64,000 nt of DNA from assembly GCA_039944855.1 (NCBI GenBank), contig JBDUXZ010000024.1:186001-250000 (forward strand). The letters are read 5' to 3'. The DNA is from Rhodothermales bacterium (lineage in GTDB: Bacteria; Bacteroidota; Rhodothermia; Rhodothermales; JANQRZ01). The notes beneath the pieces are model-generated. The model worked only from the letters and a program-made list of their open reading frames with translations, searched no databases and had not been told where the DNA came from. Of the stretch, positions 10,761 through 20,210 are shown piece by piece. Position 1 is the first letter of the stretch, and every line of letters starts with the position of its first letter. The translations under genes and the position numbers were made by a program.

Positions 10761-11120
10761 ATGCGATTCAAAACAGAAGAGCGCTACAACGCCGTCGTCC
10801 TCCAACTCAAAGGCGACGTGATGGGCGGGCCGGACGGCTCGAAGCTGCACGACCAGCTCCGCGAGATGAAGGAGGCGGGCCAGATGAACGTCGTGATCGA
10901 CCTCTCGAAGGTCCGCTTCATGAACTCCTCCGGCCTCGGCATGCTCATCGGCGGGCTCTCCACGATGCGCAACGCCGGCGGCGACCTCCGCCTCGCGAAC
11001 GCCACCGACCGGATCCAGTCGCTCCTGATGATCGCCAAGCTGCTCACCGTGTTCAAGCACTTCGACTCCGTGGACGAAGCCGTCGAGAGCTACAACGAAG
11101 AGCCGGCTTCTGAGGGTTGA
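10761..11120 (+). CDS. STAS-domain anti-sigma factor antagonist
   Basis: The product is 119 residues and consists of one STAS domain. The phosphorylation site loop FMNSSGLGML (about 53-62) has the serine used by SpoIIAA-type antagonists, which bind an anti-sigma kinase when unphosphorylated. No partner kinase or sigma factor is next to it, so its partner is elsewhere. It lies 95 nt after secF and ends in a strong terminator, so it could be read from the secDF message or alone. Confidence 0.9.
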   Translation: MRFKTEERYNAVVLQLKGDVMGGPDGSKLHDQLREMKEAGQMNVVIDLSKVRFMNSSGLGMLIGGLSTMRNAGGDLRLANATDRIQSLLMIAKLLTVFKHFDSVDEAVESYNEEPASEG

Positions 11121-11137
11121 CGTCTGCCGTGTTTCTC

Positions 11138-11176
11138 ACGAAGGCGGCGGGGCCGGCCCCGCCGCCTTCGTTATTG
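11138..11176 (+). terminator. terminator after the STAS gene
   Basis: A perfect 34-bp palindrome (11138-11171; GC-rich arms of 17 bp) begins 17 nt after the stop codon and runs into TTATT. Confidence 0.85.
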
Positions 11177-11185
11177 CTCTCCGTT

Positions 11186-11329
11186 CCGCCACCGGACCCC
11201 CTGCCACGCTAGCGGTCACTCGCAAGAGCGGTCACTCGCAAGCTCGTTCCCGACTTCGCGTGGCTGTCACCCTCAACGAGGGGGACAGCTTTTCGAGCGA
11301 ATGCGAGAAAAGCAGGGGGTCCGGCGGCA
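11186..11329. repeat. complex inverted-repeat element upstream of purA
   Basis: Outer arms CCGGACCCCCTGC (11192-11204) and GCAGGGGGTCCGG (11312-11324) are perfect. Inside are GCCACGC (11203-11209) / GCGTGGC (11258-11264), a perfect 16-bp tandem duplication (11211-11226 and 11227-11242), and a hairpin with GCTGTC and GACAGC ends (11263-11289). It could be a small mobile repeat or a structured leader. Confidence 0.7.
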
Positions 11330-11375
11330 GTCCGCTCTCGGTGCTCTCTCTGTCCCCTCTGTCATACACCTCTGA

Positions 11376-12671
<1,296 letters not shown>

Positions 12672-12703
12672 TCGGAATTCTTATACCAGAGTCGTGCTCC
12701 AAC

Positions 12704-13087
12704 ATGTCCTTCGACGCTGATGCTGTAGCAGACGAAGTCTTATCGGCCGCTGCCGAGGACTGGCTCGGACTATACGAGGTCGTGTGGTGCCTCAATACAC
12801 TCCAGCCGATGGCAACCGTCACGGAGAAGTATGCTGCGGCTGAGGAGGCAGTCAGGTCGCTGCTTCGTTCCGGCTCTGTCAGTCTCTACCGCCTTCCGTG
12901 GCAGGAGCCTTCAACGGTAGCCGATCTGGTCGAGACGGCAGAGGTAGAGGCAGTTTTAGCGAATCCGCAAAGCTGGTCTCCCAGTCTCGGCACAGACCCG
13001 CCGACTTACATCGGGCTTGCTACGACAGAGGAGGGGGAGCGTGAGCTAGCGCGCCGCGCGGTCGGTGGACCGAAGCAGGGCGAATAG
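12704..13087 (+). CDS. conserved-looking hypothetical protein, 127 aa
   Basis: No family is recognised. The protein is acidic and soluble. A helical N-terminal half (DEVLSAAAEDWLGLYEVVWCLN, then AAAEEAVRSLLRSGSVSLYR) has the look of a small winged-helix-like domain, and the C-terminal part ends with YIGLATTEEGERELARR. Codon use is less GC-biased than in purA, which ends 32 nt upstream. ATG at 12704 is the first start after purA in frame. A palindromic element follows the stop. Confidence 0.65.
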   Translation: MSFDADAVADEVLSAAAEDWLGLYEVVWCLNTLQPMATVTEKYAAAEEAVRSLLRSGSVSLYRLPWQEPSTVADLVETAEVEAVLANPQSWSPSLGTDPPTYIGLATTEEGERELARRAVGGPKQGE

Positions 13088-13094
13088 CTTCTTT

Positions 13095-13193
13095 CTCCCG
13101 ACCATCAAACAAGTCATTCCCGCGTAGGCGGGAACCCACAGGACGTGCTAGCCCGGTGGGTCCCCGATCAAGTCGGGGATGACTTTTCGGGAG
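13095..13193. repeat. nested palindromic intergenic element
   Basis: Outer ends CTCCCG (13095) and CGGGAG (13188) enclose AAGTCATTCCC (13111) and GGGGATGACTT (13175), which in turn enclose two small hairpins, CCCGC/GCGGG and CCCCGA/TCGGGG. It resembles the widespread CATTCCCGCG-type intergenic repeats of many bacteria. Confidence 0.75.
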
Positions 13194-13258
13194 GCGTGAA
13201 ACGATGCAGGCCGTCGTGCCGTGTTGGGCCACCGGTCGAGGAGCGGGAGTCCGTGTTG

Positions 13259-13266
13259 TACCTTCG
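13259..13266 (+). promoter_or_regulatory. -7 box of the 13305 kinase gene
   Basis: TACCTTCG lies 46 bp before the GTG start and fits the TAnnTTTG pattern seen across the window. No clear -33 TTG at the ideal distance. Confidence 0.45.
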
Positions 13267-13304
13267 TCCTCTCGACTCGTGACTCCCGACCCTCGCCGCG
13301 CCGC

Positions 13305-14690
13305 GTGAAAGCCTACCGCACCTCGGTCAAGATCAAGCTCGGCCTCATCGTGGCGGCCGTGCTCATCGCCGTGGCGTCGCTGTGGTACACGAACGACCTC
13401 GCCAACCGGCTGATGCGGCAGGAGCGCTCCGCCATCCAACTCTGGGCACGGGCGCAGGAGTACGTCACGCAGGTCGACGCGACGAACCCCTATCAGGAGG
13501 ACTTCGTCCGGCTCGAACGACTCCTCGAAAGCGCCGGCCCGCTCCCGCGCCGCACGGCCGACTCGCTCCGGCAGGCGCTCCGCTGGGCTCGCTCGATGCC
13601 GGCCTCGGACGAGATCAACTTCGTCTTCAACGAGATCGTCGAGCCCGAGGCGCGCTTCAACGTGCCGGCCATCATCACGGATACGAGCCTGACCACCATC
13701 GTCACGAGCCGGAACGTGGCCGTGGACTCGTCGCAGACGCAGGCCGAGATCGACGCCGACCTCCTCCGCACGGCCGCCGAGATGGACGCGATCCACCCGC
13801 CGATCCGGCTCGACCTCGGCGGCGGCCTCGCCGTCCAACTCATCCACTACGGCGAGAGCGCCACCGTCCGCTCGCTCCGGTGGTTCCCGTTCGTGCAGTT
13901 CGTGTTCGTCGGCCTGTTCATCTTCGTCGGCTACCTCGGCTTCTCGTACGTCCGCCGCAGCGAGCAGTCGAGCCTGTGGGTGGGGATGGCGAAGGAGGCG
14001 GCGCACCAGCTCGGCACGCCGATCTCCAGCATCATGGGCTGGATCGAGCTGCTCCGCGTTGGCGAGAGGGCCGTCGACAACGAGCAGGTGGCGGACGAAC
14101 TGGAGAAAGACGTGGGCCGCCTGCACCGCGTCGCCGATCGGTTTCAGAAGATCGGGTCGGTGCCGACGCTGGAGGCGCAGCGCCTCGCGCCCGTGGCCGA
14201 CTCCGTCGCCGATTACATCCGCCGCCGAATGCCCTCGGCCGGCAACCGCGTCCGCCTCGACGTGGACGTGCCGGCGGACCTCTGGGTCGCGCTCAACCGA
14301 GAGTTGTTCGAGTGGGTCGTCGAGAACCTGCTAAAGAACGCGCTCGACGCGATCGAGGGGCACGGTGTGATCTCGGTGCGGGGGTACCGGACGCCGTCGC
14401 GCTCGGGTCGCGGCGCGGGTGCGGTCACGCTCGACGTGAGCGACACCGGCAAGGGGATCGAGCGGAGCGCGGCCCGCCACATCTTCCGTCCCGGCTTCTC
14501 GACGAAGAAGCGCGGGTGGGGGCTCGGCCTCAGCCTCGCCAAACGCATCGTCGAGGACTACCACGGCGGTACGCTCACGCTTGCCGAGTCGAAGCCGGGG
14601 CAGGGCGCCACGTTCCGCATCACGCTCACCGAAGCGAAGCCGGTGGCCGAGGTGGAGCGGCCGGTCCCCACCCGATTGCAGGAGGCCTGA
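13305..14690 (+). CDS. membrane sensor histidine kinase
   Basis: The product is 461 residues. Membrane segments at about 10-27 and 195-215 flank a periplasmic sensor of about 165 residues that I cannot classify. The kinase part has the phosphoacceptor His234 in AKEAAHQLGTPISS, the N box NLLKNALDAIEG, and ATP-lid motifs DTGKGI and WGLGLSLAKRI. AHQLGTP in place of SHELRTP is a variant H box common in Bacteroidota kinases. No response regulator is adjacent, so it is an orphan. GTG 13305 precedes the first basic residues and membrane helix. The lipoprotein gene follows after 3 nt. Confidence 0.9.
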   Translation: MKAYRTSVKIKLGLIVAAVLIAVASLWYTNDLANRLMRQERSAIQLWARAQEYVTQVDATNPYQEDFVRLERLLESAGPLPRRTADSLRQALRWARSMPASDEINFVFNEIVEPEARFNVPAIITDTSLTTIVTSRNVAVDSSQTQAEIDADLLRTAAEMDAIHPPIRLDLGGGLAVQLIHYGESATVRSLRWFPFVQFVFVGLFIFVGYLGFSYVRRSEQSSLWVGMAKEAAHQLGTPISSIMGWIELLRVGERAVDNEQVADELEKDVGRLHRVADRFQKIGSVPTLEAQRLAPVADSVADYIRRRMPSAGNRVRLDVDVPADLWVALNRELFEWVVENLLKNALDAIEGHGVISVRGYRTPSRSGRGAGAVTLDVSDTGKGIERSAARHIFRPGFSTKKRGWGLGLSLAKRIVEDYHGGTLTLAESKPGQGATFRITLTEAKPVAEVERPVPTRLQEA

Positions 14691-14693
14691 GCG

Positions 14694-15983
14694 ATGCGGT
14701 GTCGATGGGTGCTCATCGTCCTCGTCGGGGCGCTCGGCTGTCAGACGGAGCCGCCGCCGGTCGTCGCGCCCGCTGCCGACGAGGTGTTCCGCGACGTGGC
14801 GACGCCGGCGCGGCCGGGGAGCAGCGTGCCCGGACTGTTCCGTATCGGCAATCGCGTCGCGATGAGTTGGGTGGAGGAGGCAGACGGGCACGCCGCGCTC
14901 CGCTTCGCTGTAAGAGAAGGCGAAAGCTGGTCGGCCCCTCAAACGGTCGCCGAGGGCGACGACTGGTTCGTCAACTGGGCCGACCGGCCGGGCGTCGTCT
15001 CCCTCGGTGACAGCGCGCTCGCGGCGTATTACCTCGTCGAGCACGGTGGCGACAATCCGTACGCCTACGACATCCGGCTCGTCCGTTCCGCCGACGCGGG
15101 GCGGACGTGGAGCGCCCCGATCACGCCGCACCACGACGGCACGCCGACCGAGCACGGATTCGTCGGTGCCGTGCCGCAGCTGGACGGCTCGCTCCTCGTC
15201 GCGTGGCTCGACGGGCGGGGCTACCACCCGGTCCAGCAGGCGCACGATGGGCACGACCACGCGCCGACCGATGAGATGTCGCTGCGCACGGCCACGCTCG
15301 GGCCTGACGGCCAACTCACCGACGAAGCCCAACTCGACCACCGGACGTGCGACTGCTGTCCGACCGCCGCCGTCGCTGTTCCCGGCGGGGCACTCGTCGC
15401 CTACCGCGACCGCTCCGCCGACGAGATCCGCGACATCGCTGTCGTCCGGCGGGAGGGGGACGCGTGGTCCGCGCCCGCGCTCGTCCACGCCGACGGCTGG
15501 CAGATCGATGGCTGCCCCGTCAACGGTCCCGCGCTCGACGCCGCCGGGGAGCGTGTCGCGCTGGCGTGGTTCACGGCTGCGGACGGTGCCGCCCGCGCCC
15601 GCCTCGCGTTCTCCGACGACGCCGGGAAAAGTTGGGGCGAGCCGGTTACGGTCAGCGACGAGCATCCCGTCGGCCGGGTGGAGGTGGTCGCGCTCGGCGA
15701 TGGCGGGGCGCTCGTGAGCTGGATCGAGCAGATTGGCGATGCTGCTGAACTTCGGGTCCGCGCCGTAGCGGAGGACGGGACGCTCGGCGTACCCATCACC
15801 GTGGCTGGCATCGCGGCCGAGCGCGCGTCGGGGATGCCCCGGATGATCCGCGACGGCGAGTGGGTCCTGCTGGCGTGGACGGAGTCTGGCGATGCGTCGC
15901 AGATCCGTGTGCGGGCGGCGCGGCTGGAAGACCTCCGGCCGACGGATGCAGAACTGGATCGGCGTGCCGGGGCCGGAGCATGA
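14694..15983 (+). CDS. BNR-repeat (sialidase-like) lipoprotein
   Basis: The product is 429 residues. A lipoprotein signal ends in LVGALGC, with Cys16 as the likely lipid anchor. Asp-box repeats are seen as RSADAGRTWSAP and FSDDAGKSWGEP, as in BNR/sialidase beta-propellers. A Cys-rich HRTCDCCPTAAV motif in mid-protein is unusual and could bind metal. The enzymatic residues of true sialidases cannot be confirmed by reading, so I call only the fold. It is translationally close to the kinase upstream and overlaps the acyltransferase downstream by 4 nt. Confidence 0.8.
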   Translation: MRCRWVLIVLVGALGCQTEPPPVVAPAADEVFRDVATPARPGSSVPGLFRIGNRVAMSWVEEADGHAALRFAVREGESWSAPQTVAEGDDWFVNWADRPGVVSLGDSALAAYYLVEHGGDNPYAYDIRLVRSADAGRTWSAPITPHHDGTPTEHGFVGAVPQLDGSLLVAWLDGRGYHPVQQAHDGHDHAPTDEMSLRTATLGPDGQLTDEAQLDHRTCDCCPTAAVAVPGGALVAYRDRSADEIRDIAVVRREGDAWSAPALVHADGWQIDGCPVNGPALDAAGERVALAWFTAADGAARARLAFSDDAGKSWGEPVTVSDEHPVGRVEVVALGDGGALVSWIEQIGDAAELRVRAVAEDGTLGVPITVAGIAAERASGMPRMIRDGEWVLLAWTESGDASQIRVRAARLEDLRPTDAELDRRAGAGA

Positions 15984-16807
15984 ACGAATCGAACGAGCCT
16001 GACGAGGCGAACGCTCGCGATCCGCTCGGAAGTCTCGTCGGTGCGGCCCGATTCGCAGCCGCTGGTTTCGTCGTTGTGGTTGGCACCGTGGTCGTACTGG
16101 CGACGGGGTGGGCGCCGCTGCGGGTCCGTGGGGCGCGGCTCGCGGGGTGGGTCGTGACGGGGATGGCGCGCACGGCGACGACGCTCTTCGGCGTCCGCAT
16201 CGTGTGCGATCAGCCCGAGCGGCTCCGGCTCCACCGGGGCTTCGTCTTTCCGAACCACGTCTCGTTCGTCGACATCCTCGTGCTCCTCCACCTCTTCCCG
16301 CTCCGCTTCCTCAGCAACCACGTCGTCGAGCGGACGCTGTTCGTCGGCTGGGTGGCGAAGGCGATCGGGACGGTGTTCGTGGACCGGCGCGATTCGGAGG
16401 CGCGGGCCGAAGCGCGGCGCGAACTTGCCGACGCCCTCGCCGAGCAGGACCACCCGCCGCTCGTGCTCTTCCCCGAGGGGCGGATCGGCGAAGGGGAGGT
16501 GCTGCACCCGCTCCGGCGCGGCGCGTTCGAGGTCGCCGCCGAGGGTGCGATTCCGTACCTCCTCTGCGCGATCCGCTACAGCGACCTCGACGCGGTCCAC
16601 TGGCGGCGGCGCGAGCCGTTCTTCGCCGCGCTCTGGCGGCTGGCCCGGCACCGCGGCCCGCTCACCGCCCGCCTCGTCTTCCTCGGCTCCGTCCACCCCA
16701 CGCCCGCCGACGACCCCGACGCGCTCGTCCGCCACGCCGAATCCCTCCTCGGCGCTGCCATCTCTACTCCTCGTGGCGACGCTACAGCCGGGGCTGCGGG
16801 TCCGTGA
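15980..16807 (+). CDS. 1-acyl-sn-glycerol-3-phosphate acyltransferase family
   Basis: The product is 275 residues. It has an N-terminal membrane segment (about 26-45), the acyltransferase block I NHVSFVD with the HxxxxD pair, and block III FPEGR. These define PlsC-type enzymes that transfer an acyl chain to lysophosphatidate at the membrane; a related acceptor is possible. The ATG overlaps the lipoprotein stop (ATGA), so the two are translationally coupled. Its 3' end overlaps the convergent lipoprotein gene by 26 bp. Confidence 0.88.
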   Translation: MNESNEPDEANARDPLGSLVGAARFAAAGFVVVVGTVVVLATGWAPLRVRGARLAGWVVTGMARTATTLFGVRIVCDQPERLRLHRGFVFPNHVSFVDILVLLHLFPLRFLSNHVVERTLFVGWVAKAIGTVFVDRRDSEARAEARRELADALAEQDHPPLVLFPEGRIGEGEVLHPLRRGAFEVAAEGAIPYLLCAIRYSDLDAVHWRRREPFFAALWRLARHRGPLTARLVFLGSVHPTPADDPDALVRHAESLLGAAISTPRGDATAGAAGP

Positions 16808-17579
16808 AGAGCGTCGAGTCGACCGTCGCGGGGGCCACGAGGTTGTCGGTGAGGATGGCGATGGGACCGCCGATGGCCTGCTTCCGCGCCGAGAGCAGCA
16901 CGCGGCCCTCGGGGCTCTGCAGCGTCTGGTACGCCGTCCACTCGAACGAGCGCGGCGTCGGGTTTCCTTCGAGCACGAACGCCCACTTCGTCAGCCGCCC
17001 CGTCTCGCGGTCGATGAAGAGCCAGTACTGGTCGCCCGGTGTCAGGCCGACGCCGTCGAACGAGAGCCGGATCACGTCGGTCGCGGCGTCGGAGGAGTCG
17101 GGGACGAAGGTGCGGGTGACGCCGTCGTCGAAAAGCTTGAGCGGGGCGAGGAGCCAGTACGTGTCGTTGATGGTGCGGCTGCGGGCGGTCTCCATCGCCT
17201 CGGTCCCAGCTTCACCGTCGAGCGGCGTGCCGTTGACGAAGGCGCGCCCGCTGTCCGGCCATGCCGTGAAGAGCGCGACGTAGGTCGAGTCCGCGCCGCC
17301 GGGCCACTCGACGCGGTAGCGGTTCTGCTGCTTGTCCCAGTAGTGCCGCGCCGCCGTCTGCTGCTGCCCGCCGCGCTCGACGCCGAAGTCGAAGCGGAGC
17401 GCGGGGAGCGCGTTCCACGCATCGAACCCGCCCGATGCGGCGATGGCCTGCAGCGCGACCGAATCGGCGCGCGTCTGGATCGGGACCGGGGCGGACTCGA
17501 CGGGCGGTGCGGCGGGGGCGGGCGCGTCGGCGCACCCGAAGAGGGCAAGGGCGAAGCAGAAGCAGAGAAGGCGGAGCAT
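16782..17579 (-). CDS. lipoprotein of unknown function, DUF6503-like
   Basis: The product is 265 residues. The signal ends ALALFGC with Cys16 as lipid anchor, followed by a proline-rich linker. The mature region (ALQAIAASGGFDAWNALPALRFDF, YWLLAPLKLFDD, DQYWLFIDRETGRLTKW) resembles Bacteroidota outer-membrane lipoproteins of the DUF6503/LolA-like beta fold. Role unknown. The fit to that family is from memory of its pattern and is moderate. Confidence 0.75.
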   Translation of the reverse strand: MLRLLCFCFALALFGCADAPAPAAPPVESAPVPIQTRADSVALQAIAASGGFDAWNALPALRFDFGVERGGQQQTAARHYWDKQQNRYRVEWPGGADSTYVALFTAWPDSGRAFVNGTPLDGEAGTEAMETARSRTINDTYWLLAPLKLFDDGVTRTFVPDSSDAATDVIRLSFDGVGLTPGDQYWLFIDRETGRLTKWAFVLEGNPTPRSFEWTAYQTLQSPEGRVLLSARKQAIGGPIAILTDNLVAPATVDSTLFTDPQPRL

Positions 17580-17602
17580 GGGCGAGGGGGAGGAGGGAAG
17601 AG

Positions 17603-18598
17603 TCAGCGGTCCATCGAGAGGCCGTCGGTGAGCGCGTCCGGCGGCAGGTCGGTGACCGCGACGTAAATGTCGTCGCGGTCACGCCAGAGGATGACGTCGC
17701 CGAGGTCGGTGCCGCGGATGACGGGGCCGCCTTCGGCGAGGTCGTAGTAGTCGTCGCCGGTGAGGCGGAGACGGTCGGGGACCTGGTCGAGCAGGGCGTA
17801 GCTGTAGGCGAAGACGGCGACGTTCCGGTCTTCTTCATCGGCGTAGAGAAACACGGGGACCTCGACGGCCGCCGCCGCCTGCGCGATCGCGACGCCGGTG
17901 AGCGAGACCGCGTCGAAGGTGGGCACGCCGACGCGCCAGCCGAATTCCTCGCGGACGAACTGCCGCGCCTCGGCGGGCACGTCCGTCCGCAGGAGCAGCC
18001 GGAGGTTGCCCGCGGCCTCGACCGAGCGGGCGAGCGCGTCGGGTTCGTCGGAGCCCTCGTCGGTCGTCGAGAGGACGTAGCCGATCATGCCGGCGGCGGC
18101 GATGAGGAGGATGGCGAGGATAGCCCGCTGCAACGGCGGGCGCTTCGGTACGGGCACCGGCTCGGGTAGGGGAGCCGGCGGGGGCTCCACAGCGCGCGGG
18201 GTGTCGCGGGACGGCGCCGCAGCGGGCTCCCACGCGGAGTCGGGCGAGGGATCGGACGCGGGCGATGGGATAGCCTCCGGCTGCGGAGGGCTCATCTCCA
18301 ACGAGGATGGCGGGGTAATCTCGGGCTGATTGGGCGGGGGAATCTCCGGCGCGGACGGAGGCGCAATCTCCGGCGCGGACGGAGGCGCGATCTCTGGTTG
18401 ATCGGGCGGCGTGATCTCCGGCTGCTCGGGTGGCGTGATCTCGGGCGAGGGCGGGGCCGTCGGGTCCGGCATATCTGGAAGGTCCGGGACGCCCGGCTCG
18501 ATCTCCGGCGTTACATCCAGGCGGGGCGAGGGGTCGGGCGCGTCGTCGGCGTCGGGGCGGCTCGGGACGTCGGACAGGGCGAGGGCGAACGGGATCAT
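17603..18598 (-). CDS. single-pass membrane protein, Pro-rich N-terminus, anti-sigma-like C-terminus
   Basis: The product is 331 residues. The first 140 or so are acidic, low complexity, with about seven tandem PPxxPEI units. One membrane segment follows (about 163-180, AILAILLIAAAGMIGYVL). The periplasmic C-terminus contains REEFGWRVGVPTFDAVSLTGV, VPVFLYADEEDRNVAVFAY and DVILWRDRDDIYVAVTDLPPDAL, a pattern I know from membrane anti-sigma factors. No zinc-finger motif is seen at the N-terminus and no sigma factor is adjacent, so an anti-sigma role is a weak inference. It starts 24 nt upstream of the lipoprotein gene on the same strand. Confidence 0.65.
   Translation of the reverse strand: MIPFALALSDVPSRPDADDAPDPSPRLDVTPEIEPGVPDLPDMPDPTAPPSPEITPPEQPEITPPDQPEIAPPSAPEIAPPSAPEIPPPNQPEITPPSSLEMSPPQPEAIPSPASDPSPDSAWEPAAAPSRDTPRAVEPPPAPLPEPVPVPKRPPLQRAILAILLIAAAGMIGYVLSTTDEGSDEPDALARSVEAAGNLRLLLRTDVPAEARQFVREEFGWRVGVPTFDAVSLTGVAIAQAAAAVEVPVFLYADEEDRNVAVFAYSYALLDQVPDRLRLTGDDYYDLAEGGPVIRGTDLGDVILWRDRDDIYVAVTDLPPDALTDGLSMDR
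18300..18440. repeat. tandem repeat encoding PPxxPEI units
   Basis: Repeats of about 24-27 nt containing (A/G)ATCTC(C/G)GG(C/T) encode the proline-rich units of the 17603-18598 protein. Two neighbouring units (GCGCGGACGGAGGCGC type) are almost identical, a sign of recent expansion. Confidence 0.7.
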
Positions 18599-18647
18599 AG
18601 CGGTCGGGCCAGCAGGGGGAGGGACGTCCGGAGGCGCGTGGCGCGGC

Positions 18648-18655
18648 GCAAGATA
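18648..18655 (-). promoter_or_regulatory. -7 box of the 18598 gene
   Basis: On the minus strand this reads TATCTTGC, 50 bp before the ATG at 18598. Confidence 0.45.
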
Positions 18656-18661
18656 CCAGGC

Positions 18662-19459
18662 CTACTCGCGATCACCGAATACGACGTTGATGGCGCCGCC
18701 GTTCGGGATGCTCAGCAATTGCGCCGCATTCCCGCCACGGACGCCCACCTCCAGGAAGCCCGACGAGCCGACGAGCACGACGGGCTCGCCCGCCTCGACG
18801 TCGGCGTACGTCCGGTGGATGCCGGTGAGGATCGTCGAGCCGACGTAGCACTTCACGCTGCGGTCGGCTCGGTGCTCGGCGAGGAGAGCGGCGGGGATGT
18901 TCGTGATCGCGTTTCCGAAGCGGTCGACGTGGACGATCCAGCCACGGATGCCCTGCTCGTCGGCGAGGGGTTGGACCCAGTGGAGCCGTTTGATCTCGTC
19001 GGTCGGCGAGCCGATCTCGGCGAGGGCACGGCCGGCGGCGAGGTGGGCGGCGGCGGGGGCGAAGATGTCGCGGCCGTGGAAAGTCGCGCTCGGCGTCGGG
19101 GTGCGCCAGAACGCGGGGCGGTCGAGCACGACGATGGCGTCGGGCTGCACGCCGTCGAGGAGGAGCGAGAAGAGCCCGTTATCCGGCCCCACGAAGAACT
19201 GCTCGCCGATGCGGAGCGCGAGCGCGCGGCGCTCGGTCCCCACGCCGGGGTCGACGACGGCGAGATGGACCGTGCCGGCGGGGAAGAGCGGCGCGGCCTC
19301 GCGGAGCACGAACGCCGCGCCCATCACGTCCTGCGGGCCGACCCCGTGGGAGAGGTCGACGAGGCGGAGCCCGGCGTCGATGGAGAGGGCGACGCCCTTC
19401 ATCGCGGCGACGTAGGCGTCGTTCAGGCCGAAGTCAGTCGTGAGGGTGAGGAGGCGCAC
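18662..19459 (-). CDS. SAM hydrolase / SAM-dependent halogenase family (DUF62)
   Basis: The product is 265 residues. The N-terminal LLTLTTDFGLNDAYVAAMKG and PGVGTERRALAL, with VGPDNGLFSLLL, are signature blocks of the S-adenosyl-L-methionine hydroxide adenosyltransferase family. These enzymes split SAM to adenosine and methionine with water; a chlorinase or fluorinase would need an extra loop that I do not see. GTG at 19459 starts exactly at the conserved opening. It is divergent from the GbsR-type regulator. Confidence 0.88.
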   Translation of the reverse strand: MRLLTLTTDFGLNDAYVAAMKGVALSIDAGLRLVDLSHGVGPQDVMGAAFVLREAAPLFPAGTVHLAVVDPGVGTERRALALRIGEQFFVGPDNGLFSLLLDGVQPDAIVVLDRPAFWRTPTPSATFHGRDIFAPAAAHLAAGRALAEIGSPTDEIKRLHWVQPLADEQGIRGWIVHVDRFGNAITNIPAALLAEHRADRSVKCYVGSTILTGIHRTYADVEAGEPVVLVGSSGFLEVGVRGGNAAQLLSIPNGGAINVVFGDRE

Positions 19460-19486
19460 GGCGGGAGCGGATGGGGGAGGACGCGC

Positions 19487-19494
19487 GGAATATA
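19487..19494 (-). promoter_or_regulatory. -7 box of the SAM hydrolase gene
   Basis: On the minus strand this reads TATATTCC, 28 bp before the GTG at 19459. Confidence 0.45.
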
Positions 19495-19554
19495 GGGGCG
19501 ACGGCGGTGGCCGGACCGTGCAGATTGGGGACGGCACGCCGCGCCGAATCGTCC

Positions 19555-19562
19555 TATCTTCC
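19555..19562 (+). promoter_or_regulatory. -7 box of the 19596 regulator gene
   Basis: TATCTTCC lies 41 bp before the ATG; TTG at 19525 is 30 bp upstream, slightly far for a -33 element. Confidence 0.5.
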
Positions 19563-19595
19563 AGCGTTCGTGTCCCCCACGCCCTAGCCTCCCCG

Positions 19596-20210
19596 ATGCC
19601 CGCCGATTCCCGCGACTCCTCCGCTTCCGACGGGGCCGATGCCCTGAGCGAGCGTCACCACCAAGCCCTCCAGCAGTTCATCCTGCTCTGGGGCGAGATG
19701 GCGACGTACTGGGGCATCAACCGGACGATGGCGCAGATCCACGCCCTCCTCTACGCCGTGGAGCGCCCGCTCGACACCGACGAGATCATGGAGCGGCTCC
19801 AGATCAGCCGGGGCAACGCGAACATGAACCTCCGCTCGCTCGTCGACTGGAACCTCGTCCGCAAGACGCACCAGCTCGGCAGCCGGAAGGATTTCTACGT
19901 TGCGGAAAAGGACATCTGGAAGATCACGACGACGATCATCCAGGAGCGCCAGCGCCGCGAGATCGCGCCCGTCGAGGAGGCTCTCACGTCGTGCATCGCC
20001 GAGATGCAGGGCGGCGGCGCGCTCTCCGACGAGGAGGCGCGCTTCCTCGAGCGGATGGAGAACATGCAGGAGTTCATGCGGGTCTTCGACGAGTTCACCG
20101 AGGCGCTCCTCCCGTTCCTCCACGAGCGCAACGCGCGGAAGGTGCAGAAGCTCACCGGCTTCGCCGCCCGCCTCGGCCAGAAGAAACCGGCGAACGGCGA
20201 CCATGGCTGA
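19596..20210 (+). CDS. GbsR/MarR-family transcriptional regulator
   Basis: The product is 204 residues. A winged helix occupies about 25-110 (WGEMATYWGINRTMAQIHALLY, then EIMERLQISRGNANMNLRSLVDWNLV), matching the GbsR subgroup of MarR regulators. The C-terminal helices (about 115-190) form the dimer part. GbsR-type proteins repress osmolyte genes in some bacteria; here no such gene is adjacent, so the target is unknown. It overlaps the YraN gene by 8 nt. Confidence 0.88.
   Translation: MPADSRDSSASDGADALSERHHQALQQFILLWGEMATYWGINRTMAQIHALLYAVERPLDTDEIMERLQISRGNANMNLRSLVDWNLVRKTHQLGSRKDFYVAEKDIWKITTTIIQERQRREIAPVEEALTSCIAEMQGGGALSDEEARFLERMENMQEFMRVFDEFTEALLPFLHERNARKVQKLTGFAARLGQKKPANGDHG

Noticed and set aside
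18300-18440. Repeats that could be read as a short CRISPR array
   Set aside because: The units run without spacers and are in frame with proline-rich coding repeats; no cas gene is near.
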